From Azospira restricta (lineage in GTDB: Bacteria > Pseudomonadota > Gammaproteobacteria > Burkholderiales > Rhodocyclaceae), in assembly GCF_016858125.1 (NCBI RefSeq), contig NZ_CP064781.1, positions 3,295,501-3,359,500 on the forward strand: DNA of 64,000 bases, given 5' to 3'. Below, in pieces: positions 25,246 to 32,911 of the stretch. Made by a program: the position numbers and the translations under genes. The notes beneath the pieces were generated by a model. It was not told the origin of the DNA, searched no databases, and saw nothing but the letters and a program-made list of their open reading frames with translations. Each line of letters begins with the position of its first letter. The first letter of the stretch is position 1.

Positions 25246-26640
25246 TCAAATGACTTTCGAATAGCGCGTGCGCTGCCGGTCGGCGCGCAGGTAACGGTCG
25301 AAGACCATCGAGATCGCGCGCACCAGCATGCGTCCCGGCGGCAGCACGGTGATCCACTTGTCGTCGATGTTGACCAGCCCGGCCGCCTGCATCTCCTTGA
25401 GGTCCTCGAGCTCCGCGGCGAAGTACTTGCGGAAGTCGATCAGGTGGGCGATCTCGATCGATTCGAGCGACAGCTCGAAGTGGCACATCAGCGCCTGGAT
25501 GATCGCGCGACGGAGGATGTCGTCGGCCGACAGCTCGATGCCGCGATAGACGGGCAGGATACCGGCGTCGAGGCGGTCGTAGTACTCGTCGAGCGTCTTC
25601 ACGTTCTGCTCGTAGGTCGGCCCGACCTTGCCGATCGCCGAGATGCCGAAGGCCAGCAGGTCGCAGTCGGCGTAGGTCGAGTAGCCCTGGAAGTTGCGGT
25701 GCAGCCGGCCCTGGCGCTGGGCGACGGCGAGCTCGTCCTCGGGCTTGGCGAAGTGGTCCATGCCGATGTAGACGTAGCCGGCCTCCGTCAGCTTGCGGAT
25801 CGCCAGCGACAGGATCTGCATCTTGGTGTCGGGCGACGGCAGGTCGGCGTCGGCGATCCGGCGCTGCGGCTTGAACAGGCTCGGCAGGTGCGCGTAGTTG
25901 TAGATCGACAGGCGGTCGGGGTCCATCGCCAGCACGCGCTCGAGCGTACGGTTGAAGCCCATCACCGTCTGGAACGGCAGGCCGTAGATCAGGTCGATCG
26001 ACACCGACTTGAAGCCGTTGCCGCGCGCGGCGCGGATCACGGTCTCGGTTTCCTCTTCGGTCTGGATGCGGTTGACCGCCTGCTGCACGCGCTCGTCGAA
26101 GTCCTGCACGCCGAGGCTCATGCGGTTGAAGCCGAGCTCGCCGAGGAGCTGCACGGTGGCGACGTCGACCTTGCGCGGGTCGACCTCGATCGAGTATTCG
26201 CCGCCGTCGAGCAGGTTGAAGTGCTTGCGGGTCGAGGCCATCAGCTGCCGCATCTCGTCGTGCGAGAGGAAGGTCGGCGTGCCGCCGCCCCAGTGCAGCT
26301 GGATGACGTCGTGCGTGCCGTCCAGGTACTGGCTCTGCAGGTCCAGCTCTTTCGCCAGGTATTTCAGGTACTTGGCCGAGCGCCCGTGATCCTTGGTGAT
26401 GATCTTGTTGCAGGCGCAGTAGTAGCAGATGGTGTTGCAGAACGGGATATGGAAGTACAATGACAGCGGTCGGCTGATGCCGCCGATGTTGCGCTTTCCC
26501 AGCCAGAGCTTGTAGGCCTCCGCATCGAAGGCCTCGACGAAGCGGTCCGCGGTCGGGTACGACGTGTAGCGGGGACCGTTGATGTCGAAGCGGCGGAGAA
26601 TCTGCGGGTCGAAGACGAGGTTGGGTGCGGCGAAGTTCAT
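25246..26640 (-). CDS. hemN: Oxygen-independent coproporphyrinogen III dehydrogenase HemN
   Basis: A 464-residue radical-SAM enzyme that decarboxylates coproporphyrinogen III to protoporphyrinogen IX without oxygen, needed for anaerobic haem synthesis. The iron-sulfur motif FCNTICYYC gives Cys68, Cys72 and Cys75, followed by the ACNK stretch typical of true HemN rather than HemW; GGGTP, EVDPR, GVQDF and YGLPFQT are also present. Length fits the family. It is divergent from fnr, and a perfect FNR box lies 56 bases upstream of its start. It is co-oriented with the copper block and may read into it past the inverted repeat at 25169-25234. Confidence 0.96.
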   Translation of the reverse strand: MNFAAPNLVFDPQILRRFDINGPRYTSYPTADRFVEAFDAEAYKLWLGKRNIGGISRPLSLYFHIPFCNTICYYCACNKIITKDHGRSAKYLKYLAKELDLQSQYLDGTHDVIQLHWGGGTPTFLSHDEMRQLMASTRKHFNLLDGGEYSIEVDPRKVDVATVQLLGELGFNRMSLGVQDFDERVQQAVNRIQTEEETETVIRAARGNGFKSVSIDLIYGLPFQTVMGFNRTLERVLAMDPDRLSIYNYAHLPSLFKPQRRIADADLPSPDTKMQILSLAIRKLTEAGYVYIGMDHFAKPEDELAVAQRQGRLHRNFQGYSTYADCDLLAFGISAIGKVGPTYEQNVKTLDEYYDRLDAGILPVYRGIELSADDILRRAIIQALMCHFELSLESIEIAHLIDFRKYFAAELEDLKEMQAAGLVNIDDKWITVLPPGRMLVRAISMVFDRYLRADRQRTRYSKVI

Positions 26641-26695
26641 TGGTGTTGAGCGGTTGGTGTGCTACGGATTATCGTGTGCCCCGTAAACGCGCACG

Positions 26696-26709
26696 TTGAC
26701 ATGGATCAA
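26696..26709. promoter_or_regulatory. FNR box (anaerobox) between hemN and fnr
   Basis: TTGACATGGATCAA is a perfect TTGAC-N4-ATCAA FNR/ANR site. It lies 34 bases before the fnr ATG and 55 before the hemN start. It could activate hemN and autoregulate fnr. Confidence 0.88.
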
Positions 26710-26743
26710 AGGGGCTTTAGACCCCTCAAACGCCGGAGCGGAA

Positions 26744-27493
26744 ATGCCTAACAGAAAGATCGCAACCCCGATTTCGCTGGTCGAAGTGAAGACGGCGTGC
26801 TCCAACTGTAACCTGCACGAACTCTGCCTGCCAATGGGGCTCTCCCACGACGAGGTGGAAAAGCTCGACGAACTCGTTTCCAACCGCCGCCGGCTGAAGC
26901 GCGGCGAGCACCTGTACCGCGCCGGCGAGCCGTTCGACTCGATCTTCGCGGTGCGCAGCGGCTTCTTCAAGACCGACGTGCTGCTCGAGGACGGCCGCGA
27001 ACAGGTCACCGGCTTCCAGATGACCGGCGAGCTGCTCGGCCTCGACGGCATCAGCACCGAAATCCATTCCTGCAACGCGGTCGCGCTGGAAGACAGCGAA
27101 GTGTGCGCGATCCCGTTCTCGCACCTCGAAGGCCTGTCGCGCGAGATCCACACGCTGCAGCACCATTTCCACAAGGTGATGAGCCGCGAGATCGTCCGCG
27201 ACCACGGCGTGATGATGCTGCTCGGCACGATGCGCGCCGAGGAACGGCTGGCCGCCTTCCTGCTCAACCTGTCGCAGCGCTTCACCGCGCGCGGCTACTC
27301 GCCGGCCGAGTTCTACCTGCGCATGACGCGCGAGGAGATCGGCAGCTACCTCGGCCTGAAGCTGGAGACCGTCAGCCGCGCCTTCTCCCGCTTCCAGGAG
27401 GAAGGCCTGATCGCCGTGCAGCAGAAGCACGTGCGCATCCTCAACATCCCCGGTCTCAAGCAGTTGATGAACCACCAGCAGGGCCGCGGCTGA
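26744..27493 (+). CDS. fnr: FNR/ANR-type oxygen-sensing transcriptional regulator
   Basis: A 249-residue CRP-family regulator whose oxygen-labile 4Fe-4S cluster allows dimerisation and DNA binding under anoxia. Cluster ligands are Cys19, Cys22 and Cys28 (ACSNCNLHELC) plus Cys110 (IHSC). A cyclic-nucleotide-like beta-roll follows (LLGLDGI), then a dimer helix (VMSREIVRDHGVMMLLG) and a helix-turn-helix with EEIGSYLGLKLETVSRAF, whose E-x-x-S-R reads TTGAT-type half sites. The start at 26744 follows a GGAGCGGAA site; the earlier ATG at 26696 lies in the FNR box. Probable targets in this window are hemN, fnr itself and the hemerythrin/NnrS block. Confidence 0.95.
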   Translation: MPNRKIATPISLVEVKTACSNCNLHELCLPMGLSHDEVEKLDELVSNRRRLKRGEHLYRAGEPFDSIFAVRSGFFKTDVLLEDGREQVTGFQMTGELLGLDGISTEIHSCNAVALEDSEVCAIPFSHLEGLSREIHTLQHHFHKVMSREIVRDHGVMMLLGTMRAEERLAAFLLNLSQRFTARGYSPAEFYLRMTREEIGSYLGLKLETVSRAFSRFQEEGLIAVQQKHVRILNIPGLKQLMNHQQGRG

Positions 27494-27521
27494 ACCGCCG
27501 ACCACCCTGCCCCGCGCCGCC

Positions 27522-27917
27522 CTAGCCGGCGAGCAGCGCCAGCACGCCGCGCGGGTCGCGCGTCAGCGCCACCGACACGATGTAGGCGAAGGCCGCCAGC
27601 GCGGCGACGAACCAGGCTGCGCGCTGCGCCTTGGTACGCCCGCGCTTCAGCGCCATCATGCCGAAGCCGATGTAGGCGAGCAGGCCGATGACCTTGGCGG
27701 TCAGCCAGGACAACACGAACGGGTACTGCGCGCTGATTATCACCATCGCCAGCGCGCTGCCGAGCAGGATGGTGTCGATCACGTGCGGCAGCACCTTCGC
27801 CAGCCGCGTCTGCAGGAGCGGCGACGCGCGCAGCATGAGCAGGCCGCGCAGCAGGAAGCCGGTGCCGGAAAGCGCCACCGCGGTGACGTGGATGTGCTTG
27901 AGGATCAGATAGCTCAT
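27522..27917 (-). CDS. SirB2-family membrane protein
   Basis: A 131-residue protein with about four membrane helices and conserved His near the N-terminus (ILKHIHVTAVALSGTGFLLRGL), the signature of the SirB2 family. The function is not established; members are often found near nitrosative-stress and respiratory genes. The start at 27917 gives the family N-terminus MSYLILKHIHV. It begins four bases after the NnrS stop, so it is the last gene of that block. It is convergent with fnr. Confidence 0.85.
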   Translation of the reverse strand: MSYLILKHIHVTAVALSGTGFLLRGLLMLRASPLLQTRLAKVLPHVIDTILLGSALAMVIISAQYPFVLSWLTAKVIGLLAYIGFGMMALKRGRTKAQRAAWFVAALAAFAYIVSVALTRDPRGVLALLAG

Positions 27918-27921
27918 CGAC

Positions 27922-29130
27922 CTAGCCTGCTCGCCCGTCGGGGCGGGGTTTGAGGAACATCGGCAGGTGCACGCGGCCCCACATGCCGAACACGCCCAGC
28001 CAGCCGAGCGCACTGAGCCAGACCGGATTGAAGGCGCCGAGTTCCGTCGCCCATTCGCCGCCGATGCGCAGCAGCGCCACCCCCTGGAACAGCCAGAACA
28101 GCCGCCAGGCCCAGACGTCCGACGAGATCAGCCGGCCGGAATGGCCGAGCGTCACCCGCGTCGCCATGCCGACCAGGATCGACGCGAAATAGCCGACGGT
28201 CAGCGCGTGCAGCGGCGCCCTACCGCCCCAGCCGCTGCCGGCGAACGCCGCCAGACTCTGCGCGGCGAAGAGCAGGAAGGCGACGCCGAGCCAGACGCCG
28301 GCCAAGTGGTGCATTGCCAGCAGGTGCGAGACGAAGGCCTTGCGCAGCTGCCAGCGCCACGACAGCCAGAGTGCGGTGGTGCCGCCGGCGAGGTCCGGCA
28401 GCCACAGCCAGGCGCGCAGCTCGCCGACCGCCAGTGCCGCGTGCAGCGCGCAGCAGCCGAGTACGATCCAGTACGGCGTGCGGCCGCGGTATTCGTCGTA
28501 GCCGCGGATGACGCTGCCGGAGAAGAACGGCAGCATGCGGTAGGTAACGGTGAAGAAGACCGGCACCAGGAACAGCCAGAGGCCGATCTCGATCGCCGCC
28601 GCGACCAGCGCCGGCTGCGTGAATGCGATGCCGGCAGCGAACAGCACGAGGCCGCCGCCGCCGCCGGCGAGCGCGGCCAGCACCACCCAGGCATGCGTCT
28701 TGTGCTCGCTGATCGAGCTGTGCACGCTGGCGAACAGCGCGCGCCAGCCGAGCCCCCAGCCGGCGGCGGCGACCAGCATGCCGAGCGGCAGCAGCGGCGC
28801 CGCGGCAAGGCCGGCGTAGAACAGCCCCCAGCCGGCGGCGAGGACGACGAAGGCCGGCACGTACTGCCGCTGCTCGAGCGGCCCCTGCGCCACCCACTTC
28901 GGCAGCGCCGTCATCAGGAAGCCGAAGATGAAGAAGGTGAACAGTCCGTACAGCATCAGCGCCGCGTGCAGCCAGGTCGCCGGCGCCGGCCACGGCAGCG
29001 GCGCGTAGAGGCCGGCGTAGCGGGCACCGAGGTCGCTCGCCCAGAAGGCCATGCCGAACAGCGCCTGCAGCCCGCCGGCGAAGAACATCACGCGGTGCGG
29101 CGCGGCGAAGAAGACGTGGCGCAGGTTCAT
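27922..29130 (-). CDS. NnrS family protein
   Basis: A 402-residue protein with about 12 membrane helices, beginning MNLRHVFFAAPHRVMFFAGGLQALFGM. NnrS proteins bind haem and copper and protect against nitrosative stress in denitrifying and related bacteria. The FAAPHR, PLHALTVGYFASILVGMATRVTLGHSG and TYRMLPFF segments are typical. Its start overlaps the stop of the preceding polytopic protein (ATGA). It lies in a block that starts behind an FNR box at 31191, consistent with induction under low oxygen. Confidence 0.9.
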   Translation of the reverse strand: MNLRHVFFAAPHRVMFFAGGLQALFGMAFWASDLGARYAGLYAPLPWPAPATWLHAALMLYGLFTFFIFGFLMTALPKWVAQGPLEQRQYVPAFVVLAAGWGLFYAGLAAAPLLPLGMLVAAAGWGLGWRALFASVHSSISEHKTHAWVVLAALAGGGGGLVLFAAGIAFTQPALVAAAIEIGLWLFLVPVFFTVTYRMLPFFSGSVIRGYDEYRGRTPYWIVLGCCALHAALAVGELRAWLWLPDLAGGTTALWLSWRWQLRKAFVSHLLAMHHLAGVWLGVAFLLFAAQSLAAFAGSGWGGRAPLHALTVGYFASILVGMATRVTLGHSGRLISSDVWAWRLFWLFQGVALLRIGGEWATELGAFNPVWLSALGWLGVFGMWGRVHLPMFLKPRPDGRAG

Positions 29131-30437
29131 GCCCGGCCTCCCGCGAGTTCCGCCAGCCGGCGGTCGACCAGCGCCGCATGGCGGCGGTAGACGCCGAGCG
29201 CGGCGAACAGGTTGGCGGCGAGCAGCGCCGCCGACAGCGCCAGCGCCAGCCCGGCCGGCCGCGCCAGCCACGCCGGCCAGAGCACGGCGGCGGCGAGCAG
29301 CGCGCAGGCGGCGAAATGCACGCGCATCTGCCGCTGCATCGGCGGCTCGGCGAGCACCGCCTTCATGTTCGGCGCCGTCACCTTGCCGCGGCCGCGATTC
29401 TGCAGATGCAGCCAGACCAGGAAGGGGACGATCTTGTAGAGCATGCCGACGACCACCGACATGTAGCCGCCGGCGAGCACCAGCACGCCGAACAGCAGCG
29501 GCCATTCGTCGCGTTCGCCGATGGCCGGCACCAGCGCCGCCAGCGCCCACAGCAGGCAGGCCGCGAGCCCGCAGAGCAGGCCGCCGCGCCACAGGCGCTG
29601 CGTCGCGTCGGGGCGCGCCCGCTTGCTGCGCGCCTGCAGCCACAGCGTCATCGCGCAGAAGGCCGCCGCCAGCCAGACCAGCAGCGCCTGCAGCAGCTCG
29701 CCGGCGACGGCGCGGCCGGACAGCGTCGCCGCCGCCAGCAGCGTCGCCGCCGCGAACAGCACGCCGCCGAAGGCGCGGCTGAACCAGCGCGGATAGAGCG
29801 GCGTCAGCTGGAACATCGGCACGACGACGTAGGCCACTGCCGAGAGCAGGCCGACCCCCCAGGCGCCGAGCCCCCAGCCGGCATGGACGTGGGTGGTATC
29901 GACCAGCGGCAGCGACCAGCGCGCCTCCAGCCCGCCGGCGAGCGCGACGCCGAGGCCGACGACGACGGCGAGCGAGGCCAGCGCGACCTTCAGGCCGCCG
30001 ATCGTATGGCTGGTCGACGGCACGCCGAGCAGCGCGCGCGCCGCGGCGACGACGAACAGGCCGACGCCGGCGACGAGCAGCACGGCGGCCGGCGCAAAGC
30101 CCGGGAACAGGCCGAGGAAGCCGGCGACCAGGCACAGCGCGCCGGGCACCAGCAGCGCATGCACCAGCCGCGCCACCCACAGCGGCCCGGCCAGGTTGGC
30201 GCCGGCGACCACCGGCAGGATCTGGATCAGCGCGCCGAGCATCACCTGCAGCACGAAGCCGACCGCGATCAAGTGCGTCAGCGCCAGTGCGCCCGGCGAC
30301 CAGCGCGAGGCGAAGGCGTCGCCGCCGCCGACCAGCAGCACGGCGCCGGCGAGCAGCGCGAACAGCGGCGCGGTGAGGAAGAAGCGGAAAGGCGCGGCCA
30401 TCGGCGGCGCCTGCTCGAACGACAGGAGGGCCTGCAC
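29127..30437 (-). CDS. Polytopic membrane protein with oxidase subunit I-like His pattern, NnrS-linked
   Basis: A 436-residue protein with about 12 hydrophobic segments. His residues fall inside or at the ends of helices (LALTHLIAVGFVLQVMLGALIQILP, STSHTIGG, DTTHVHAGWGLGAWGVGLL), which recalls the haem-binding helices of haem-copper oxidase subunit I and NnrS relatives. I cannot assign a named family with certainty. The start is taken as GTG at 30437, preceded by AAGGCG, because the FEQAPP segment looks coding; an ATG at 30401 is the alternative. It is translationally coupled to NnrS. A haem-dependent quinol or NO-related role is possible. Confidence 0.7.
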   Translation of the reverse strand: MQALLSFEQAPPMAAPFRFFLTAPLFALLAGAVLLVGGGDAFASRWSPGALALTHLIAVGFVLQVMLGALIQILPVVAGANLAGPLWVARLVHALLVPGALCLVAGFLGLFPGFAPAAVLLVAGVGLFVVAAARALLGVPSTSHTIGGLKVALASLAVVVGLGVALAGGLEARWSLPLVDTTHVHAGWGLGAWGVGLLSAVAYVVVPMFQLTPLYPRWFSRAFGGVLFAAATLLAAATLSGRAVAGELLQALLVWLAAAFCAMTLWLQARSKRARPDATQRLWRGGLLCGLAACLLWALAALVPAIGERDEWPLLFGVLVLAGGYMSVVVGMLYKIVPFLVWLHLQNRGRGKVTAPNMKAVLAEPPMQRQMRVHFAACALLAAAVLWPAWLARPAGLALALSAALLAANLFAALGVYRRHAALVDRRLAELAGGRA

Positions 30438-30449
30438 GGCGCTACGCCT

Positions 30450-30686
30450 TCACGCGTCGGCGTGCCAGATCAGGATCTCGACGGTGCCGTCGGGGAGGTG
30501 TTCGGCCGCGTGCGCGAAGCCGTTGTTGGCCAGCGCCTTGTACAGCGGGAACGGCTCGCGGTAGAGCAGCAGCAGCAGCTTCTCGCCCTTCGGCAGGCGG
30601 TCGAGCGCGTCCATCGTCAGCACGAAGGGTTCCGGCGGCTCCAGCCCGCGCGCGTCGATCACCCGGTCGCTCTTCGGGTGCTTCAT
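30450..30686 (-). CDS. DUF2249 small protein
   Basis: A 78-residue cytoplasmic protein of the DUF2249 type, with the N-terminal DRVIDARGLEPPEPFVLTMDALDRLPKGEKLLLLLYREPFPLYKAL and the C-terminal VEILIWHADA. The fold resembles TusA/SirA-like small proteins, and members commonly sit beside hemerythrin, NnrS and nitric-oxide genes. Its start overlaps the stop of the hemerythrin-like gene by four bases. The function is not known. Confidence 0.82.
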   Translation of the reverse strand: MKHPKSDRVIDARGLEPPEPFVLTMDALDRLPKGEKLLLLLYREPFPLYKALANNGFAHAAEHLPDGTVEILIWHADA

Positions 30687-31135
30687 TCGCCGGCTCCCGG
30701 CATCTCGGCGCGCAGCTGCGGCACCAGCGTATCGGTCTCGTAGGCGAGGTGCTGGTCGCACATCGGATAGAGGATGTTCTCCTCCTTCATGTTGTGCTGC
30801 TGCATCATGATCAGCAGGGTCTCGGCCTCGCCGGCGTAGGCGTCGGCATCCTGCGCCGCCAGCGCGGCGGCGGCGGACTGCATCAGCTCGCGCATCTGCA
30901 CGTGCTCGCTGCGCATCACCTGCGTCGGCCCCATGCGCATCCCGGTCTTCTGCTCGAAGGCCGGGAACAGCAGCGACTCCTCGGCGGCGAAATGCTGCAG
31001 CACGCTCTCCTGGAAACGGGCGAAGGCAGCCGCGGCGGCGGCCCAGTCGCCGCCGGCAACGGCCTGCTCGACCTCGGCGAAGACGTCATCGCAACGGCGA
31101 TGGTCGTCGGTCATGAAATCTCTGATGGTGGTCAT
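30683..31135 (-). CDS. Hemerythrin-like HHE-domain protein
   Basis: A 150-residue four-helix protein with the HHE iron-ligand pattern DDHRRCDDVF, LQHFAAEESLLFPAFE, RSEHVQMRELM and MMQQHNMKEENILYPMCDQHL. Proteins of this type bind a diiron centre and take part in oxygen or nitric oxide handling or iron-cluster repair (DNR/YtfE-like). The start at 31135 puts the first His motif near residue 12. It is first in a minus-strand block leading to NnrS and is preceded by an FNR box 56 bases upstream. Confidence 0.88.
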   Translation of the reverse strand: MTTIRDFMTDDHRRCDDVFAEVEQAVAGGDWAAAAAAFARFQESVLQHFAAEESLLFPAFEQKTGMRMGPTQVMRSEHVQMRELMQSAAAALAAQDADAYAGEAETLLIMMQQHNMKEENILYPMCDQHLAYETDTLVPQLRAEMPGAGE

Positions 31136-31190
31136 CTCGGGGACTCTGTTGTTGGTCGGGCCATTGTCAGATTCCCCCGGCGAGGTGGCA

Positions 31191-31204
31191 TTGACTGAGA
31201 TCAA
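31191..31204 (-). promoter_or_regulatory. FNR box upstream of the hemerythrin-NnrS block
   Basis: TTGACTGAGATCAA is a perfect TTGAC-N4-ATCAA site, 56 bases upstream of the hemerythrin-like start at 31135. It should place the five-gene block under FNR control. Confidence 0.82.
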
Positions 31205-31237
31205 AAAGGGCGGCCGCCCTCCCTGCCCGGCCCGCCG

Positions 31238-31414
31238 CTGCGGCGATTTGCCGCAGCCTGCCGCTCAGGCGCCTGGCCAGCGGCCTTCCTCGCAGAGCGC
31301 GAAGCGCTCAGCTCAGGCGCCCCCCGGAAGACCTCTTCGCGATGCGCGAGGCGCATCGCTCAGGCGCACCCCGGGAGTACTTCTTCGCGATGCGCGAGGC
31401 GCATCGCTCAGGCG
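31238..31414 (+). repeat. 48-bp hairpin repeat array, locus 3 (about four units)
   Basis: Successive units end in GCTCAGGCG at 31271, 31319, 31366 and 31414, giving a spacing of 47-48 bases. Stems are CTGCGGC/GCCGCAG (31238-31256), GAGCGC/GCGCTC around GAA in unit two, and GCGATGCGC/GCGCATCGC around GAG in units three (31339-31359) and four (31387-31407). The last two units are nearly identical. The array ends inside the ODP-type gene, giving its final GCC and TGA codons. Confidence 0.85.
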
Positions 31415-32148
31415 CGCGCGACGCCGACGCGGAGTTCGTCGAACCAGTTGATGAAGCGCTGCACGTCGCCGCCACGGTAGATCGCGCCGTGCTGCGGGCA
31501 GAGCATGTCGATGTCGAGCTGGGAGACGCGTTCGCACCATTGCCGCTTGGCCTCGTTCGACCCCATCCAGCGCCGGTGGAAGGCGTCGGCGTGGCGGATG
31601 TGCGCGGCGAAGTCCTCGACGAAGAGCCCCTGCCTGTCGGCCGGCAGCAGCGCAGCGCCGACGTCGCCGGAGAACAGGATCTTCGCCTGCTTGTCGTAGA
31701 GGTGCAGGTTGCCGGACGAATGCAGGTAGTGCGCCGGCACCGCCTGCAGCGGCAGCCCGGCGAGCGGGATCGCCATGCCTTCGTCGGGGAGCGCGACGAA
31801 GGTCTCGGCGGTGCCGCCGAAATGCGGGATGAAGCTGGCCCACAGCCAGCTCACGTAGCACTTCATCTGCGGGTTGAATTCCAGCCACAGCGCCAGCGAC
31901 GAGATGATGTCCGGGTCCTGGTGCGAGGCGAAGATGCCGGCCAGCCGCGACGGATCGAACTCGGCGGAGAGCGCCGAGAACACCGCCGGGAAGATCTCGG
32001 CGCCGCCCGGGTCGAGCAGCAGCCCCTGCCCGGCGTGCTGGACCAGGTATTCGTTGGTATCGATCAGGTACCCGGGCTTCGCCGGATCGCGGACGATCGC
32101 CGTCCATTTGTGGCTGCCGGCCTCGAAGAAGGTTTGCGTCGTCTTCAT
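31408..32148 (-). CDS. ODP-type oxygen-binding diiron protein (metallo-beta-lactamase fold)
   Basis: A 246-residue protein equal to the diiron beta-lactamase domain of flavodiiron proteins but without the flavodoxin domain. Probable iron ligands are H76, D78 and D80 (SHQDPD, with Asp where flavodiiron proteins have Glu), H143 (LHSSGN), D162 (FSGDVG) and H220 (CPQHGAIYRG). Proteins of this kind, called oxygen-binding diiron proteins, bind oxygen stably and act in aerotaxis-type sensing. Its start overlaps the stop of a short MCP-like gene (ATGA), supporting a sensor-transducer pair. Enzymatic oxygen or NO reduction is less likely without a flavin domain. Confidence 0.82.
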   Translation of the reverse strand: MKTTQTFFEAGSHKWTAIVRDPAKPGYLIDTNEYLVQHAGQGLLLDPGGAEIFPAVFSALSAEFDPSRLAGIFASHQDPDIISSLALWLEFNPQMKCYVSWLWASFIPHFGGTAETFVALPDEGMAIPLAGLPLQAVPAHYLHSSGNLHLYDKQAKILFSGDVGAALLPADRQGLFVEDFAAHIRHADAFHRRWMGSNEAKRQWCERVSQLDIDMLCPQHGAIYRGGDVQRFINWFDELRVGVARA

Positions 32149-32795
32149 GCTCGTCCCCCGAAGAAGCTGGAGCGCCGCAGCTTGTCGAGCGACGCGCGGA
32201 TTTCCTCGACGATGCCGTCGAATTCGCCGGAGACCTGCGCCAGCGACGAGGCGAAGCCGGCGCCGTAGGCCGCCTCGATCTTCGCCGACTTGGCCAGCAC
32301 GCCGCCCAGCTCGACCAGCCGCGCCGCCTCGTCGACGGCCAGGCGCAGGTTGCGGCGCAGCGTCGCGATGCGCTCCTCGCGCGCCGCCCGCCGGCCGTCG
32401 CGCCGCGCCAGCACCTCGCGCAGCCGGGCGTTGCCCGGCACCTCGTCGGCGGTGCGCCGGAACAGCCCGTCCTGGCGCGACTCCTGCAGCAGCACCGAGA
32501 CTTCGGCGACCGCGTCGTGGATCAGCCGGGTCAGCGCCATCATGCTTTCGCGCAGGTCCTTCGAGAACACGCGCAGTTCGTTGGAGAGGACGCCGAAGCC
32601 GAGCGCGGCATTGCCGGCGCGCTTGGCGAGGAAGATCGCGTTCAGCGCCATGATGTTGATCTTGAAGGCGACCGCGACGACCCGCTTGATCTCTTCGTTG
32701 ATGCGCACGATGCGCAGAAGGTCGCGCGCCGGGCCGGAGGCCCCCGGCCCGGCGCCGTGCCGGCGGCTTGCAATCTCGGTCGGTTCGGCAGTCAT
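32145..32795 (-). CDS. Short soluble MCP-like chemotaxis/signalling protein
   Basis: A 216-residue, mostly helical protein without membrane segments. The central INEEIKRVVAVAFKINIMALNAIFLAKRAG resembles the hairpin tip of methyl-accepting chemotaxis proteins (the I-N-x-x-A-L-N-A-x-x-x-A-x-R-A-G pattern), so it may contact CheA/CheW or a paralogous kinase. The later region is a long coiled-coil-like stretch. The start at 32795 is the first ATG after Ala/Pro-rich sequence typical of a non-coding frame. It overlaps the diiron protein gene by four bases. It lacks a sensor domain of its own, which the diiron protein could provide. Confidence 0.75.
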   Translation of the reverse strand: MTAEPTEIASRRHGAGPGASGPARDLLRIVRINEEIKRVVAVAFKINIMALNAIFLAKRAGNAALGFGVLSNELRVFSKDLRESMMALTRLIHDAVAEVSVLLQESRQDGLFRRTADEVPGNARLREVLARRDGRRAAREERIATLRRNLRLAVDEAARLVELGGVLAKSAKIEAAYGAGFASSLAQVSGEFDGIVEEIRASLDKLRRSSFFGGRA

Positions 32796-32911
32796 CTCGT
32801 CGCGCGCCTCTCGCGGATCACGGGTTGGCAGGGAAGGACGCGCGCCGGGCGGGACCCCGGCGCTGCCGGCACTGTAGCAGGCCCCGCCGGAGCTGGACAC
32901 TCCCGCCGGCG

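Noticed and set aside
29127-30437. Nitric oxide reductase NorB
   Set aside because: The full set of subunit I His ligands and NorB signatures could not be placed; only a loose resemblance remains.
31238-31414. CRISPR array
   Set aside because: Units are contiguous hairpins of 47-48 bp without unique spacers, and no cas genes are present.
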